A DNA stretch of 22,429 nucleotides from Oscillospiraceae bacterium. Lineage in GTDB: Bacteria; Bacillota; Clostridia; Oscillospirales; UBA929. The stretch is taken from contig JAISVY010000015.1 in NCBI GenBank assembly GCA_031271325.1, positions 1-22,429 on the forward strand, read 5' to 3'. Shown here piece by piece: positions 14,862 through 21,420 of this stretch; positions within the stretch are counted from its first letter, which is position 1, and every line of letters starts with the position of its first letter. The notes below the pieces were generated by a model. The model saw nothing but the letters and a program-made list of their open reading frames with translations, ran no database searches and had not been told where the DNA came from. The translations under genes were made by a program, and so were the position numbers.

Positions 14862-14913
14862 GAAAGAAGCTCTAAAAACCTCATGTTCGCCGAAGGCGGA
14901 CGAGCGCAGCGCT
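14862..14913 (+). repeat. Truncated inverted copy of repeat A
   Basis: From just after the yebC stop, AAGAAAGAAGCTCTAAAAAC and the following GTTCGCC hairpin match the reverse complement of the copies at 10325-10370 and 10440-10480; the GAGCGCAGCGCTT end matches the second of these. Similarity ends at 14913, so the distal half and the second terminal repeat are missing. Repeat B begins 23 nt later. Confidence 0.85.
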
Positions 14914-14935
14914 TTAGCGCGGCAGGGTTGTCCTA

Positions 14936-14994
14936 TGTAGGGGAGGCGTTTTGCCTCCCGCGATACCTGCGGGCGGGATAACCCCGCCCCTGCA
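14936..14994. repeat. Palindromic repeat B, 59 bp, double hairpin
   Basis: Ends TGTAGGGG (14936-14943) and CCCCTGCA (14987-14994) are inverted repeats with one mismatch. Inside are GGGAGGC/GCCTCCC (14941-14959) and GGGCGGG/CCCGCCC (14971-14989), each with a 5-nt loop. From memory, similar GTAGGGG-type palindromes are scattered in intergenic DNA of many gut Clostridia. It is a REP/MITE-like element with no coding capacity. Confidence 0.75.
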
Positions 14995-15029
14995 CGATGG
15001 CAATAGACAACCCCGAAAGTGGTGCTTTC

Positions 15030-16382
15030 ATGAATCTATTCGGAACTGATAAAGGCGGCAGGAATATCGCTCTAACCGAGCGATTGCTTTACGCGCTCGC
15101 GATGACCGCGGGGCTGTTCGTCCTGCTGCTGTTCGTGTCGCCCGTACCGGAGCAAGGGCAGGCCGCCGTGATGGCGGCGGTGTTCGCGCTGCTCGGCGGG
15201 GGGATGACATTCTCGTTCTGCAAGACCGCCCGCCCGCCCGCCGTGCTGATATTTTTCGCGGCGGCGCTCGCTGTGGGAATGGCGCTCCGTACGCTCAGCC
15301 TGACCCAGAGCAACAACTCCGATTACCTGTCCTGCCTCAAGCCGTGGGCGCAGGGCTTCCGCGAAAACGGCTGGGGATACATCGTCGAAACTTGGTCGGA
15401 TTATAATATGCCCTATCTCTATATCATCGGACTGATCGCCCGCGTCCCGATGAACGACCTCTATCTCTACAAGCTGGTCAGCGTGGCGTTCGACTGCGGT
15501 CTGGTGCTGGCGGCGCTGCGGCTGACCGACCGGTTCGGCTTCGGCGCGGCGCGCAAGGCGCTGACCGGCGCGGCGGTGTTTCTCGCGCCCACCGTCTGGC
15601 TCAACAGCTCGTTTTGGGGGCAGTGCGACTCGATCTATGTCTTCTTCTGTCTCGCCGCGTTCGTGTTCGCGCTGGAGGAACGCCCGAACCTCTCGGTCGC
15701 GATGGCCGCGGTTGCCGTTTCGTTTAAGTTTCAGGCGATCTTCTTCTTCCCGATCTATCTTGTGCTGTGGATGATCAAACGCGTCCGCCTGCGGCAGATT
15801 CCGGTGTTCCTCGGCGTGTTCGTCGGGCTGTACCTGCCCGCGCTGGCGCTGGGACGCCCCTTTGCCGACATCGTCAGGATATACGCCCGGCAGTCCTCGC
15901 AGTACGCCGACCGGCTCAACCTCAATTCCCCCTCGGCTTACGCGCTGCTCCGCGCGAGCGAGCCGCACGGCATCCTGTTCGGCGCGGGGCTGCTGCTCGC
16001 GTTCCTCTTCCTCGGCGCGCTGCTGCTGGTTGCGTGGCTCAAGCGCGACCGGCTCAACGACAAAACCCTCTTCCTGCTGGCGACGGCGATGGTGCTTGGC
16101 ATTCCGTGGCTGCTGCCCAGTATGCACGAACGCTATTTTTACCTCGCGGACATCTTTTGCGTGTTTTTGGCGGTGTTGATCCCGGAGAGGTGGTATTTCG
16201 GACCTTTCTGCGTACTCTGTTCCTATGCCGGTTACCACGCGTTTCTGTTCATGGAGTTCATCCCGTATATCGGACTTCAGATTCCCTCGCTGATCGTGCT
16301 GTTCCTCGCGGGCAGCGCGGTGTCGATGGCTGCGCGGGAGCTGTATAAGCCGCCGGAAAAATGGGGAGGCGAAGTGGTTTGA
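15030..16382 (+). CDS. GT-C-type membrane glycosyltransferase
   Basis: 450 aa, very hydrophobic, with about 10-12 membrane segments. Motifs seen in lipid-linked-sugar-dependent mannosyltransferase-like enzymes: NNSDYLSCLKPWAQGF near the first external loop (the acidic residue typical of GT-C enzymes), YNMPYLYIIGLI, NSSFWGQCDSIY, VSFKFQAIFFFPIYL and PSMHERYFYLADI. Likely transfers a hexose from a polyprenyl-phosphate donor to a wall glycan or lipid; the acceptor is unknown. I chose ATG 15030 (AAAGTGGTG upstream) over ATG 14997, which abuts repeat B and has no ribosome site. The stop overlaps the start of the TPR gene. Confidence 0.8.
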   Translation: MNLFGTDKGGRNIALTERLLYALAMTAGLFVLLLFVSPVPEQGQAAVMAAVFALLGGGMTFSFCKTARPPAVLIFFAAALAVGMALRTLSLTQSNNSDYLSCLKPWAQGFRENGWGYIVETWSDYNMPYLYIIGLIARVPMNDLYLYKLVSVAFDCGLVLAALRLTDRFGFGAARKALTGAAVFLAPTVWLNSSFWGQCDSIYVFFCLAAFVFALEERPNLSVAMAAVAVSFKFQAIFFFPIYLVLWMIKRVRLRQIPVFLGVFVGLYLPALALGRPFADIVRIYARQSSQYADRLNLNSPSAYALLRASEPHGILFGAGLLLAFLFLGALLLVAWLKRDRLNDKTLFLLATAMVLGIPWLLPSMHERYFYLADIFCVFLAVLIPERWYFGPFCVLCSYAGYHAFLFMEFIPYIGLQIPSLIVLFLAGSAVSMAARELYKPPEKWGGEVV

Positions 16383-17077
16383 ATAAAACTGTAGCAAAGA
16401 TACTGACCGGCGCGGGGCTGCTGGTCGTACTGCTGGCGGTTCTGTCTCTGACCGTATTGAACGGTCAGTTCGAGCCGACGCGGGAGGCTTCGTTTATGCG
16501 GGCGGGACGGCTCGCCGCCGGGGAGCGCGACTACGATACGGCGATTGAAAACTACCAGATGGCGATCGGGCTGAACCGGCGCAACGAGGAGGCGTACCTC
16601 CGTCTGTCCGAGGCGTGCGTCTACAACGGCGACGTGGACAGCGCGCTGTATTACTTAGACAAAGGCGTCGAGATGACGAACAGCGCGCGCCTGCGCGGCA
16701 CGCGTGAAGAGCTGCTCGCGTCAATCAACGCGCAGACCGCCGCGGCCGAAGAAGGTCAAGCGCCGGAAACTTCCGCGCCGCCGCCCCCGTCTCCGCTGCC
16801 GGTACCGTCCGTCTCACCGGAGCCGCCGCCCGACGCTTCGGATCCGTCGTCTATGCCGGATCCGTCCGCCAGCCCGGACGCTTCGCCCGAAGCGCCCGCT
16901 GACCCCGGCGCTTCGGCTGTGCCGGACGCGGAGGGCATACCCGCCGGAACGGAGATTTCGCCCGAACCGCCCGCAATCCCAAGCCCGTCCGCCGAGCTTG
17001 GAACGCCGCCGGAAGAACCTGCCGCGCCCACAGAACCTTCCGTGCCGGACGCGCCGGATGCGCCGGCGGTTCCCTAG
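16379..17077 (+). CDS. Membrane-anchored TPR protein with Pro/Ala/Ser-rich tail
   Basis: 232 aa from a TTG at 16379 that overlaps the upstream TGA and follows GGGGAGG at 9-nt spacing; ATG 16361 is in frame but lacks a ribosome site. One N-terminal membrane helix (about 7-27), then two TPR-like units (about 36-100, with AGRLAAGERDYDTAIENYQM and AYLRLSEACVYNGDVDSALY). From about 120 to the end it is low-complexity Pro/Ser/Ala/Glu/Asp sequence, probably unstructured and outside the membrane. Coupled to the GT-C gene, so it may be a scaffold or partner for that enzyme (inference). No family name can be given. Confidence 0.8.
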   Translation: MNKTVAKILTGAGLLVVLLAVLSLTVLNGQFEPTREASFMRAGRLAAGERDYDTAIENYQMAIGLNRRNEEAYLRLSEACVYNGDVDSALYYLDKGVEMTNSARLRGTREELLASINAQTAAAEEGQAPETSAPPPPSPLPVPSVSPEPPPDASDPSSMPDPSASPDASPEAPADPGASAVPDAEGIPAGTEISPEPPAIPSPSAELGTPPEEPAAPTEPSVPDAPDAPAVP

Positions 17078-17123
17078 GATTTGCCCCCCGCATAAATCCT
17101 CTCTTTCTGTCCCATACTACAGG

Positions 17124-17160
17124 CGAAACGCCCTTCCGTCAGACGGCGGGGGGCGTTTCG
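17124..17160 (+). other. Stem-loop in the leader of the HMA-like ORF
   Basis: CGAAACGCCC (17124-17133) pairs with GGGCGTTTCG (17151-17160); the loop holds a small CCGT/ACGG stem. No U-tract follows, so it is a poor terminator for the TPR gene. CCCTTC in the stem and loop (17131-17136) is complementary to the downstream ribosome-site region GAAGGG (17168-17173), so alternative pairing could affect translation. Confidence 0.5.
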
Positions 17161-17182
17161 GAAAATAGAAGGGGGAATCTGC

Positions 17183-17347
17183 GTGACCCTGTACAAATCC
17201 GGCGCCGACAGCCGCCGCATGACAGCATCGCTGAAAAATGCCCTGCTGGCGCTTCCGGGCGTACAGGCGGTGGAGACGGACAGGAACCCCGGCACGGTTG
17301 AAATCGGGTATAGCGCACCGGAGGGTGCTACCGCTCCACCAAAATAA
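17183..17347 (+). CDS. Small HMA-like protein lacking the CxxC metal site
   Basis: 54 codons from a GTG preceded by AAGGGGG at 7-nt spacing; stop TAA at 17345. The product begins MTLYKSGADSRRMTASLKNA and has ALPGVQAVETDRNPGTVEIGY, the helix-GV-strand-strand pattern of heavy-metal-associated (HMA) domains. The usual CxxC is replaced by a segment without cysteine (ADSRR), so metal binding in the normal way is unlikely. The last 20 nt overlap the end of the convergent ylmC gene. The excellent ribosome site and the fold-like pattern argue for a real gene, but at this size it stays uncertain. The C terminus (EGATAPPK) lies outside the domain. Confidence 0.55.
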   Translation: MTLYKSGADSRRMTASLKNALLALPGVQAVETDRNPGTVEIGYSAPEGATAPPK

Positions 17348-17561
17348 GGTCGTCCCCAATCCGTCGGATGCTGTTCCACGGGATGATGATGTCCTCCTCC
17401 CGCCCGAACAGACCCAAATACTTACACGCGCCCGGCACGACGATGGCGACCATGTGCCCGGTTTCCGCGTCGATTTCCACATCGCTCGGGAACCCTAGCC
17501 GGTTCCCCGAACACACGTCGATGACCTCTTTGCCCCGGATATCCACAATACGGCAATGCAT
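17328..17561 (-). CDS. ylmC: YlmC/YmxH-family PRC-barrel protein
   Basis: 77 aa forming a single PRC-barrel domain: MHCRIVDIRGKEVIDVCSG, then RLGFPSDVEIDAETGHMVAIVVPG, and the closing EDIIIPWNSIRRIGDDLILV, typical of the YlmC/YmxH family conserved in spore-forming Firmicutes. Known: family members are linked to sporulation by genome distribution and expression; the biochemical role is unknown. The ATG at 17561 follows a GGGGAGAGG run at about 7-nt spacing. Its 3' end overlaps the HMA-like ORF on the other strand by 20 nt. Confidence 0.9.
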   Translation of the reverse strand: MHCRIVDIRGKEVIDVCSGNRLGFPSDVEIDAETGHMVAIVVPGACKYLGLFGREEDIIIPWNSIRRIGDDLILVER

Positions 17562-17598
17562 ACATTGTCCTCTCCCCTCTGTCCCTATACCATATGTA

Positions 17599-17687
17599 TG
17601 TGCAAACCGTTCGGGAAAGAAAATATTATGGTAACCGTCAAAAAAGTTTTTATTTTGTGCAAACCGTCAAAAAAAGTTTTTATTCTG
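17599..17687 (+). repeat. AT-rich direct repeats upstream of ylmC and the FliD-like gene
   Basis: AACCGTCAAAAAAGTTTTTA (17633-17652) recurs with one extra A from 17662, and both copies go on as ATTYTG; the period is about 29 nt. TGTGCAAACCGT occurs at 17599-17610 and 17656-17667. Each long copy contains an A-tract/T-tract palindrome that should bend DNA. The stretch contrasts strongly with the GC-rich surroundings and sits between two divergent genes, so it is probably a regulatory region. Confidence 0.7.
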
Positions 17688-17691
17688 CCTC

Positions 17692-17720
17692 TTTACAAGG
17701 GGTTGAAAGTATGATAGAAT
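17692..17720 (+). promoter_or_regulatory. SigA promoter of the FliD-like gene
   Basis: TTTACA (17692-17697), 17-nt spacer, TAGAAT (17715-17720) with an upstream TG (extended -10). The A/T-tract repeats directly upstream could act as an UP-like element. Confidence 0.75.
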
Positions 17721-17759
17721 AACTATGCGTTAATATGCCCATTCATGGAGGAGGCGGGT

Positions 17760-19010
17760 ATGATGGCAGGAGTCAGCGGTCTGGGAAGCCAATTCAAGCA
17801 GATGAGCCAGATCAACCAGCTCAGCTACATAAGTTCCCTGTTTTCGGGAGGCGGCCTTCAAACGCAAGGCACCTCGATGTTCCAGCCGGATGCCGGGCTG
17901 TACGGATACGGCGTCAACCGGTCGTCCGCGTCGGCGCTCGCGAAGCTGCAAATCTCCGCGATTAAGCAGGGCGGGGGCGACTTGTCCGCCGCCGTCGCAA
18001 CACTGAACACTCCTTCGCTGTACGGCGGTCTGACCGCCGATAAACCCGGTTTTTCTTCCAAGCCGCAGGCTGTCAGCGTGAACACCGCGCAGCTCGCGAC
18101 GGCGCAAGTTAACAAGAGCGCCGGAATGCAGGCGTTCGAACGCCCCGGTTTGTCCGGGACGCAGACCTTCGCCATCGAGCAGAACGGCAAGAAGTCCCTG
18201 TTCAGCGTCGACCTCACCTCGGCGGACACCAACCGCACCGCCCAGCAGAAGATCGCCGACGCGGTCAACGCGGACGGCGGCTCAGACTTCACCGCGCGCG
18301 TGAGTTACGACGACGCGACGGGTAATTCGTCGCTCCTCCTTACCGCCAAAGAAACGGGCGAGGAAAACGCCTTTTCCGTCACCGACATCAACGGAACCGC
18401 CGCCGCCCAATTCGGGTTGAACAACGTGGCGGCCGCGGCGCAGGACGCGCTGTTCTCGGTAGACGGCGTGAACCTGTCCTCCGCGTCCAACACGGTGGAT
18501 GTCGGCGGGGGCGCTTCGGTAACGCTGACCGAGGTCGGAGAGCAGACATACAACCTCTACAGCAACGCTTCAAGCGCCAAAGACGCGCTGAGCGAGTTCA
18601 TCAGCCAATTTAACCGGCTGACCGATACAGCCGGCGCGACGGCTTCCCCAAAACTCGCCGACCGCTTAAACGCGATCTACCGGCAGTCCGCGACCGATTT
18701 GGCGAAGGTCGGCATTTACAGCGGGGTAGACGGAAAACTGCGCATGAACGAGCAGCTCGTGGAGCGCGCCGCCGCCGACGGTTCGCTGGAAGAGGCGCTC
18801 GGCGTGGGCGAAAAGGGCGGTTTCCTCGATCTGGTTGGCACCGCCGCCGCCGAAGCCGACAAAAACCCGGCGAAATTCGCGGGAGAAACCAACGGCAGCG
18901 CGGTCAACTACAGTTCCCTGTATGACGCGTCCTACGGCACCGACTACAAGCTATACGCCGCAGAGATGATGGCGAGCAACATGGGGATGCTGTTTGACTA
19001 TTTAATGTAA
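17760..19010 (+). CDS. FliD-like (flagellar cap/hook-associated) orphan protein
   Basis: 416 aa from ATG 17760, 5 nt after GGAGGAGG; the ATG at 17745 overlaps that ribosome site. The N-terminal GVSGLGSQF resembles the start of FliD. QAVSVNTAQLATAQVNKSAG (about 103-121) resembles the FliD N domain, residues 130-205 have the flagellin hook IN pattern (FSVDL, QQKIADAVNA, LLLTAKETGEENAFSV), and ALFSVDGVNLSSASNTVDV (about 230-248) matches the FliD core. A DALSEFISQFNRL helix and a DGKLRMNEQLV segment follow. No signal peptide. No flagellar genes are nearby, so it may be a diverged cap or adhesin-like protein. Ends at a clear terminator; single-gene unit with a strong promoter. Confidence 0.75.
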   Translation: MMAGVSGLGSQFKQMSQINQLSYISSLFSGGGLQTQGTSMFQPDAGLYGYGVNRSSASALAKLQISAIKQGGGDLSAAVATLNTPSLYGGLTADKPGFSSKPQAVSVNTAQLATAQVNKSAGMQAFERPGLSGTQTFAIEQNGKKSLFSVDLTSADTNRTAQQKIADAVNADGGSDFTARVSYDDATGNSSLLLTAKETGEENAFSVTDINGTAAAQFGLNNVAAAAQDALFSVDGVNLSSASNTVDVGGGASVTLTEVGEQTYNLYSNASSAKDALSEFISQFNRLTDTAGATASPKLADRLNAIYRQSATDLAKVGIYSGVDGKLRMNEQLVERAAADGSLEEALGVGEKGGFLDLVGTAAAEADKNPAKFAGETNGSAVNYSSLYDASYGTDYKLYAAEMMASNMGMLFDYLM

Positions 19011-19081
19011 GCCGCTCCATCGCCCGGTCGTTAAAAGCAGCGATTCCCCGCAGTATGAAATATGCAACAATTCTAAACGAT

Positions 19082-19111
19082 GGGCGGGTGCGCTGACATC
19101 CGCCCGTTTTT
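19082..19111 (+). terminator. Rho-independent terminator of the FliD-like gene
   Basis: GGGCGGGTG (19082-19090) pairs with CATCCGCCC (19097-19105), one G-U pair, 6-nt loop, followed by GTTTTT. Confidence 0.9.
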
Positions 19112-19151
19112 GCTGTCGAGATTCGCAAGCCGCCTCCCTGCAAAACGCTGA

Positions 19152-19177
19152 CCCAGAAAAATATCAGTTTTTCTGGG
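19152..19177 (+). promoter_or_regulatory. 26-bp inverted repeat just before the oxidoreductase gene
   Basis: CCCAGAAAAA (19152-19161) and TTTTTCTGGG (19168-19177) are perfect 10-bp arms around TATCAG. It ends 8 nt before AGGAG of the next gene. It could be an operator for a sugar-responsive repressor or a leader hairpin; no obvious SigA promoter is seen between it and the upstream terminator. Confidence 0.55.
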
Positions 19178-19198
19178 AACTCAAAAGGAGAATCGCTT

Positions 19199-20677
19199 AT
19201 GTTCCACATTCCCGGCGCGGCGCAGCCGCTTTATGACGCGGCCGCTGTGCGCGAAGCGACGGCAAAAGCGCCGATATGGGTGCATTTTGGCGCGGGCAAC
19301 ATCTTTCGCGGGTATATCTCGTTTTTGCAAAACGATCTGTTGAACCGAGGCTTGAGCGGTAAGGGGATCATCGCGGCGGAGACGTTTGATACCGAGATCA
19401 TCGAGCGTATCTACCGCCCGCACGGCAACCGCGTGCTGCTGGTGACGCTGAACCCGGACGGCACGACCGGGCTTGCCGTTTCGTCGGCCGTCACCGAGGC
19501 GCTCTCCGCCGTTCCGGGAACGGAGGACTTTTCCCGGCTGGAGGAGGTTTTTTCCGCCCCCGGCCTGCAAATGGTCAGTTTTACGGTCACCGAAAAGGGA
19601 TACCGCCCCGGCGCCGCGATGGAGGCGCTCACCGCTCTGATGATGAGGCGCTACCGTTCGTGCGCCGCGCCGCTGGCGCTTTGCAGCATGGACAACTGCA
19701 GCCGGAACGGCGAATTGCTGCGAAGCGCCGTGCTGGACGCCGCGAACGCCTACGGCGACAGCGGATTTATAGGGTATTTGTCCGAACGTGTCTCTTACCC
19801 GTGGAGCATGATCGACAAGATCACACCCGCCCCTTCGGCGGCGGTGGTCGAGTCGCTGCCCAACCCGGCGGACTGGTCACCTGTGCGGACAGCGAAGGGT
19901 ACGTTCATCGCGCCGTTTGTCAACGCCGAAGCTCCGCAATACCTCGTGATCGAGGACGATTTCCCGAACGGCCGCCCGCCGCTCGAAAAAGCCGGGGTTT
20001 ATTTTACCGACCGGGACACGGTGTGCAAAGCCGAACGCATGAAAGTGACGGCCTGCCTCAACCCGCTGCATACGGCGCTTGCGGTATTCGGCTGTCTGCT
20101 GGGCAAAACGGGCATCGCGGAGTGTATGCGCGACGGCGACTTGGCCGCGCTGGTGCGCCGCTTGGGATATGATGAGGGTTTGAACGCCGTGGAACATCCG
20201 GGGATTTTTGAACCGCGCGCCTTTTTGGACGAAGTGGTCACGAAGCGGCTGGTCAACCCGTTCTTGCCCGATACGCCGCAGCGAATCGCAACCGATACCA
20301 GCCAAAAGATCCCCTTCCGTTTTGGCGAGACGGTCAAAACTTACGCGGAGCGCCCCGATTTGTCGCCCGAAACGCTTGTCGCGATTCCACTCGTCCTCGC
20401 CGGATGGGCGCGGTATCTGCTGGGGCTGGACGACGGCGGCAACGAGATGGCGGTCTCCCCCGACCCGTTGCTGCCGGAACTGCGCGAGGCGCTGTCCGGC
20501 GTGGCGTTCGGTCATGCGGAAACGGCGGCAAACGCCGAGGCGTTCTTCAAAAACACCCGCCTGTTCGGCTGCGACCTGTTCACAACCGGTCTGGGCGGGA
20601 AGTGCGTGAACCTTCTCGGCGGAATGCTCAAGGGACGTGGCGCGGTCCGGGAGACGCTGCGCGGTGTGCTCGCTTAA
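19199..20677 (+). CDS. Mannitol dehydrogenase-family polyol/uronate oxidoreductase
   Basis: 492 aa, long-chain NAD(P)-dependent dehydrogenase. The N-terminal Rossmann domain has VHFGAGNIFRGY (about 28-39), then DNCSRNGELL and YPWSMIDKITP. The C-terminal catalytic domain has RMKVTACLNPLHTALAVFG (Lys, Asn and His of the active site), VTKRLVNPFLPDTPQRIATD and KIPFRFGETVKTY. The family includes mannitol 2-dehydrogenase, fructuronate reductase and tagaturonate reductase. The CLNPLHTA wording suggests the Firmicute uronate/mannitol reductase branch, but the substrate is not certain. AGGAG lies 8 nt before the ATG. A single gene without sugar transport or kinase neighbours. Confidence 0.9.
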   Translation: MFHIPGAAQPLYDAAAVREATAKAPIWVHFGAGNIFRGYISFLQNDLLNRGLSGKGIIAAETFDTEIIERIYRPHGNRVLLVTLNPDGTTGLAVSSAVTEALSAVPGTEDFSRLEEVFSAPGLQMVSFTVTEKGYRPGAAMEALTALMMRRYRSCAAPLALCSMDNCSRNGELLRSAVLDAANAYGDSGFIGYLSERVSYPWSMIDKITPAPSAAVVESLPNPADWSPVRTAKGTFIAPFVNAEAPQYLVIEDDFPNGRPPLEKAGVYFTDRDTVCKAERMKVTACLNPLHTALAVFGCLLGKTGIAECMRDGDLAALVRRLGYDEGLNAVEHPGIFEPRAFLDEVVTKRLVNPFLPDTPQRIATDTSQKIPFRFGETVKTYAERPDLSPETLVAIPLVLAGWARYLLGLDDGGNEMAVSPDPLLPELREALSGVAFGHAETAANAEAFFKNTRLFGCDLFTTGLGGKCVNLLGGMLKGRGAVRETLRGVLA

Positions 20678-20775
20678 CTTTCATTATGCCAAAAGAAAGA
20701 GAAAAATGCTTAAAACGCAATGCTTTTGCGAATTTGTTTGGAGCAAACTAAAGCGGTAACATCTATAAAACAGAT

Positions 20776-20808
20776 ACCGGGCAGTTGTCAGCTGCCCGGT
20801 TGATTTTT
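20776..20808 (+). terminator. Rho-independent terminator of the oxidoreductase gene
   Basis: ACCGGGCAG (20776-20784) pairs with CTGCCCGGT (20792-20800), 7-nt loop, followed by TGATTTTT. The stop codon of the convergent rsmG lies inside its loop, so the hairpin also codes for the last rsmG codons. Confidence 0.85.
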
Positions 20809-21420
20809 GATCTTCGCCCATGTTCGCGGGAACTCCGGCGGTGTGGGCGCGGTCTTGCGGAAGCGGCAGACCGCGTGGCTCCGCCCGTCCGAGAGGGTGT
20901 ACAAAAACGGCGCTTCCTGCGCCCCGCCGAACCTTCCCGCGCCGGAAAAGTTTTCCGGCGTTTCTTTCATCGCAAGAAAAACGCCGCCGGCCCGCACGAA
21001 CGGCAGGCAGACTTCGCACAGCGCCGGGAGCGCGGCGACACCTCGCGCCGTCACAACGTCAAAGCGTTCCCGGAACGCCGTGTCGTGCCCAAGCTCTTCC
21101 GCCCGCCCGTGGACACAGGCAACGCCGGACAACCCCAACGCGCCGCAGACAGACTGCAAAAAGCGTACCTTCTTGCCGGTTGCGTCCAGCAGCGTCAGCC
21201 GGACGCCGGGTTCTGCAAACTTCAGCACCAGCCCCGGAAAACCCGCCCCGCTGCCCACGTCCAGCACACGCTTTCCCGCAAACGCCTCCGCTTCCAGCAA
21301 ACGCAAGCTGTCTTCAAAATGCCGTACGCGGATTTCCTCCGGCTCGCGCACCGCGGTCAGGTTGAAGCGCGCGTTCGCCTCCAGCAGCAGCGCGAGGTAA
21401 CGGTCAAGACGGGATTTCAT
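20788..21420 (-). CDS. rsmG: 16S rRNA (guanine-N7) methyltransferase RsmG, N-terminally short
   Basis: 210 aa from the ATG at 21420. SAM-binding motif VLDVGSGAGFPGLVL, then LTLLDATGKKVRFLQ and the FDVVTARGVAALPAL region are typical of RsmG/GidB, which methylates G527 of 16S rRNA. The preceding NLTAVREPEEIRVRHFEDSL is also diagnostic. About 20 residues of the first helix usual in the family are missing. The frame stays open upstream (TTG at 21438), but those codons do not look like RsmG. The start overlaps the end of the upstream kinase-like gene by 17 nt and has no clear ribosome site, so it depends on coupling. Confidence 0.9.
   Translation of the reverse strand: MKSRLDRYLALLLEANARFNLTAVREPEEIRVRHFEDSLRLLEAEAFAGKRVLDVGSGAGFPGLVLKFAEPGVRLTLLDATGKKVRFLQSVCGALGLSGVACVHGRAEELGHDTAFRERFDVVTARGVAALPALCEVCLPFVRAGGVFLAMKETPENFSGAGRFGGAQEAPFLYTLSDGRSHAVCRFRKTAPTPPEFPRTWAKIKNQPGS

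Noticed and set aside
14936..14994. CRISPR-like or terminator interpretation of the GC-rich hairpins
   Set aside because: There is no spacer-repeat pattern and no U-tract; the inverted ends point to a palindromic repeat element.
14997..15029. Earlier ATG start of the GT-C gene
   Set aside because: It abuts repeat B, lacks a ribosome site, and the first 11 codons do not look like part of a membrane protein N terminus.
15072..16397. 441-codon minus-strand frame opposite the GT-C gene
   Set aside because: Gln/Arg/Glu-rich shadow of a hydrophobic membrane protein; no ribosome site and no known motif.
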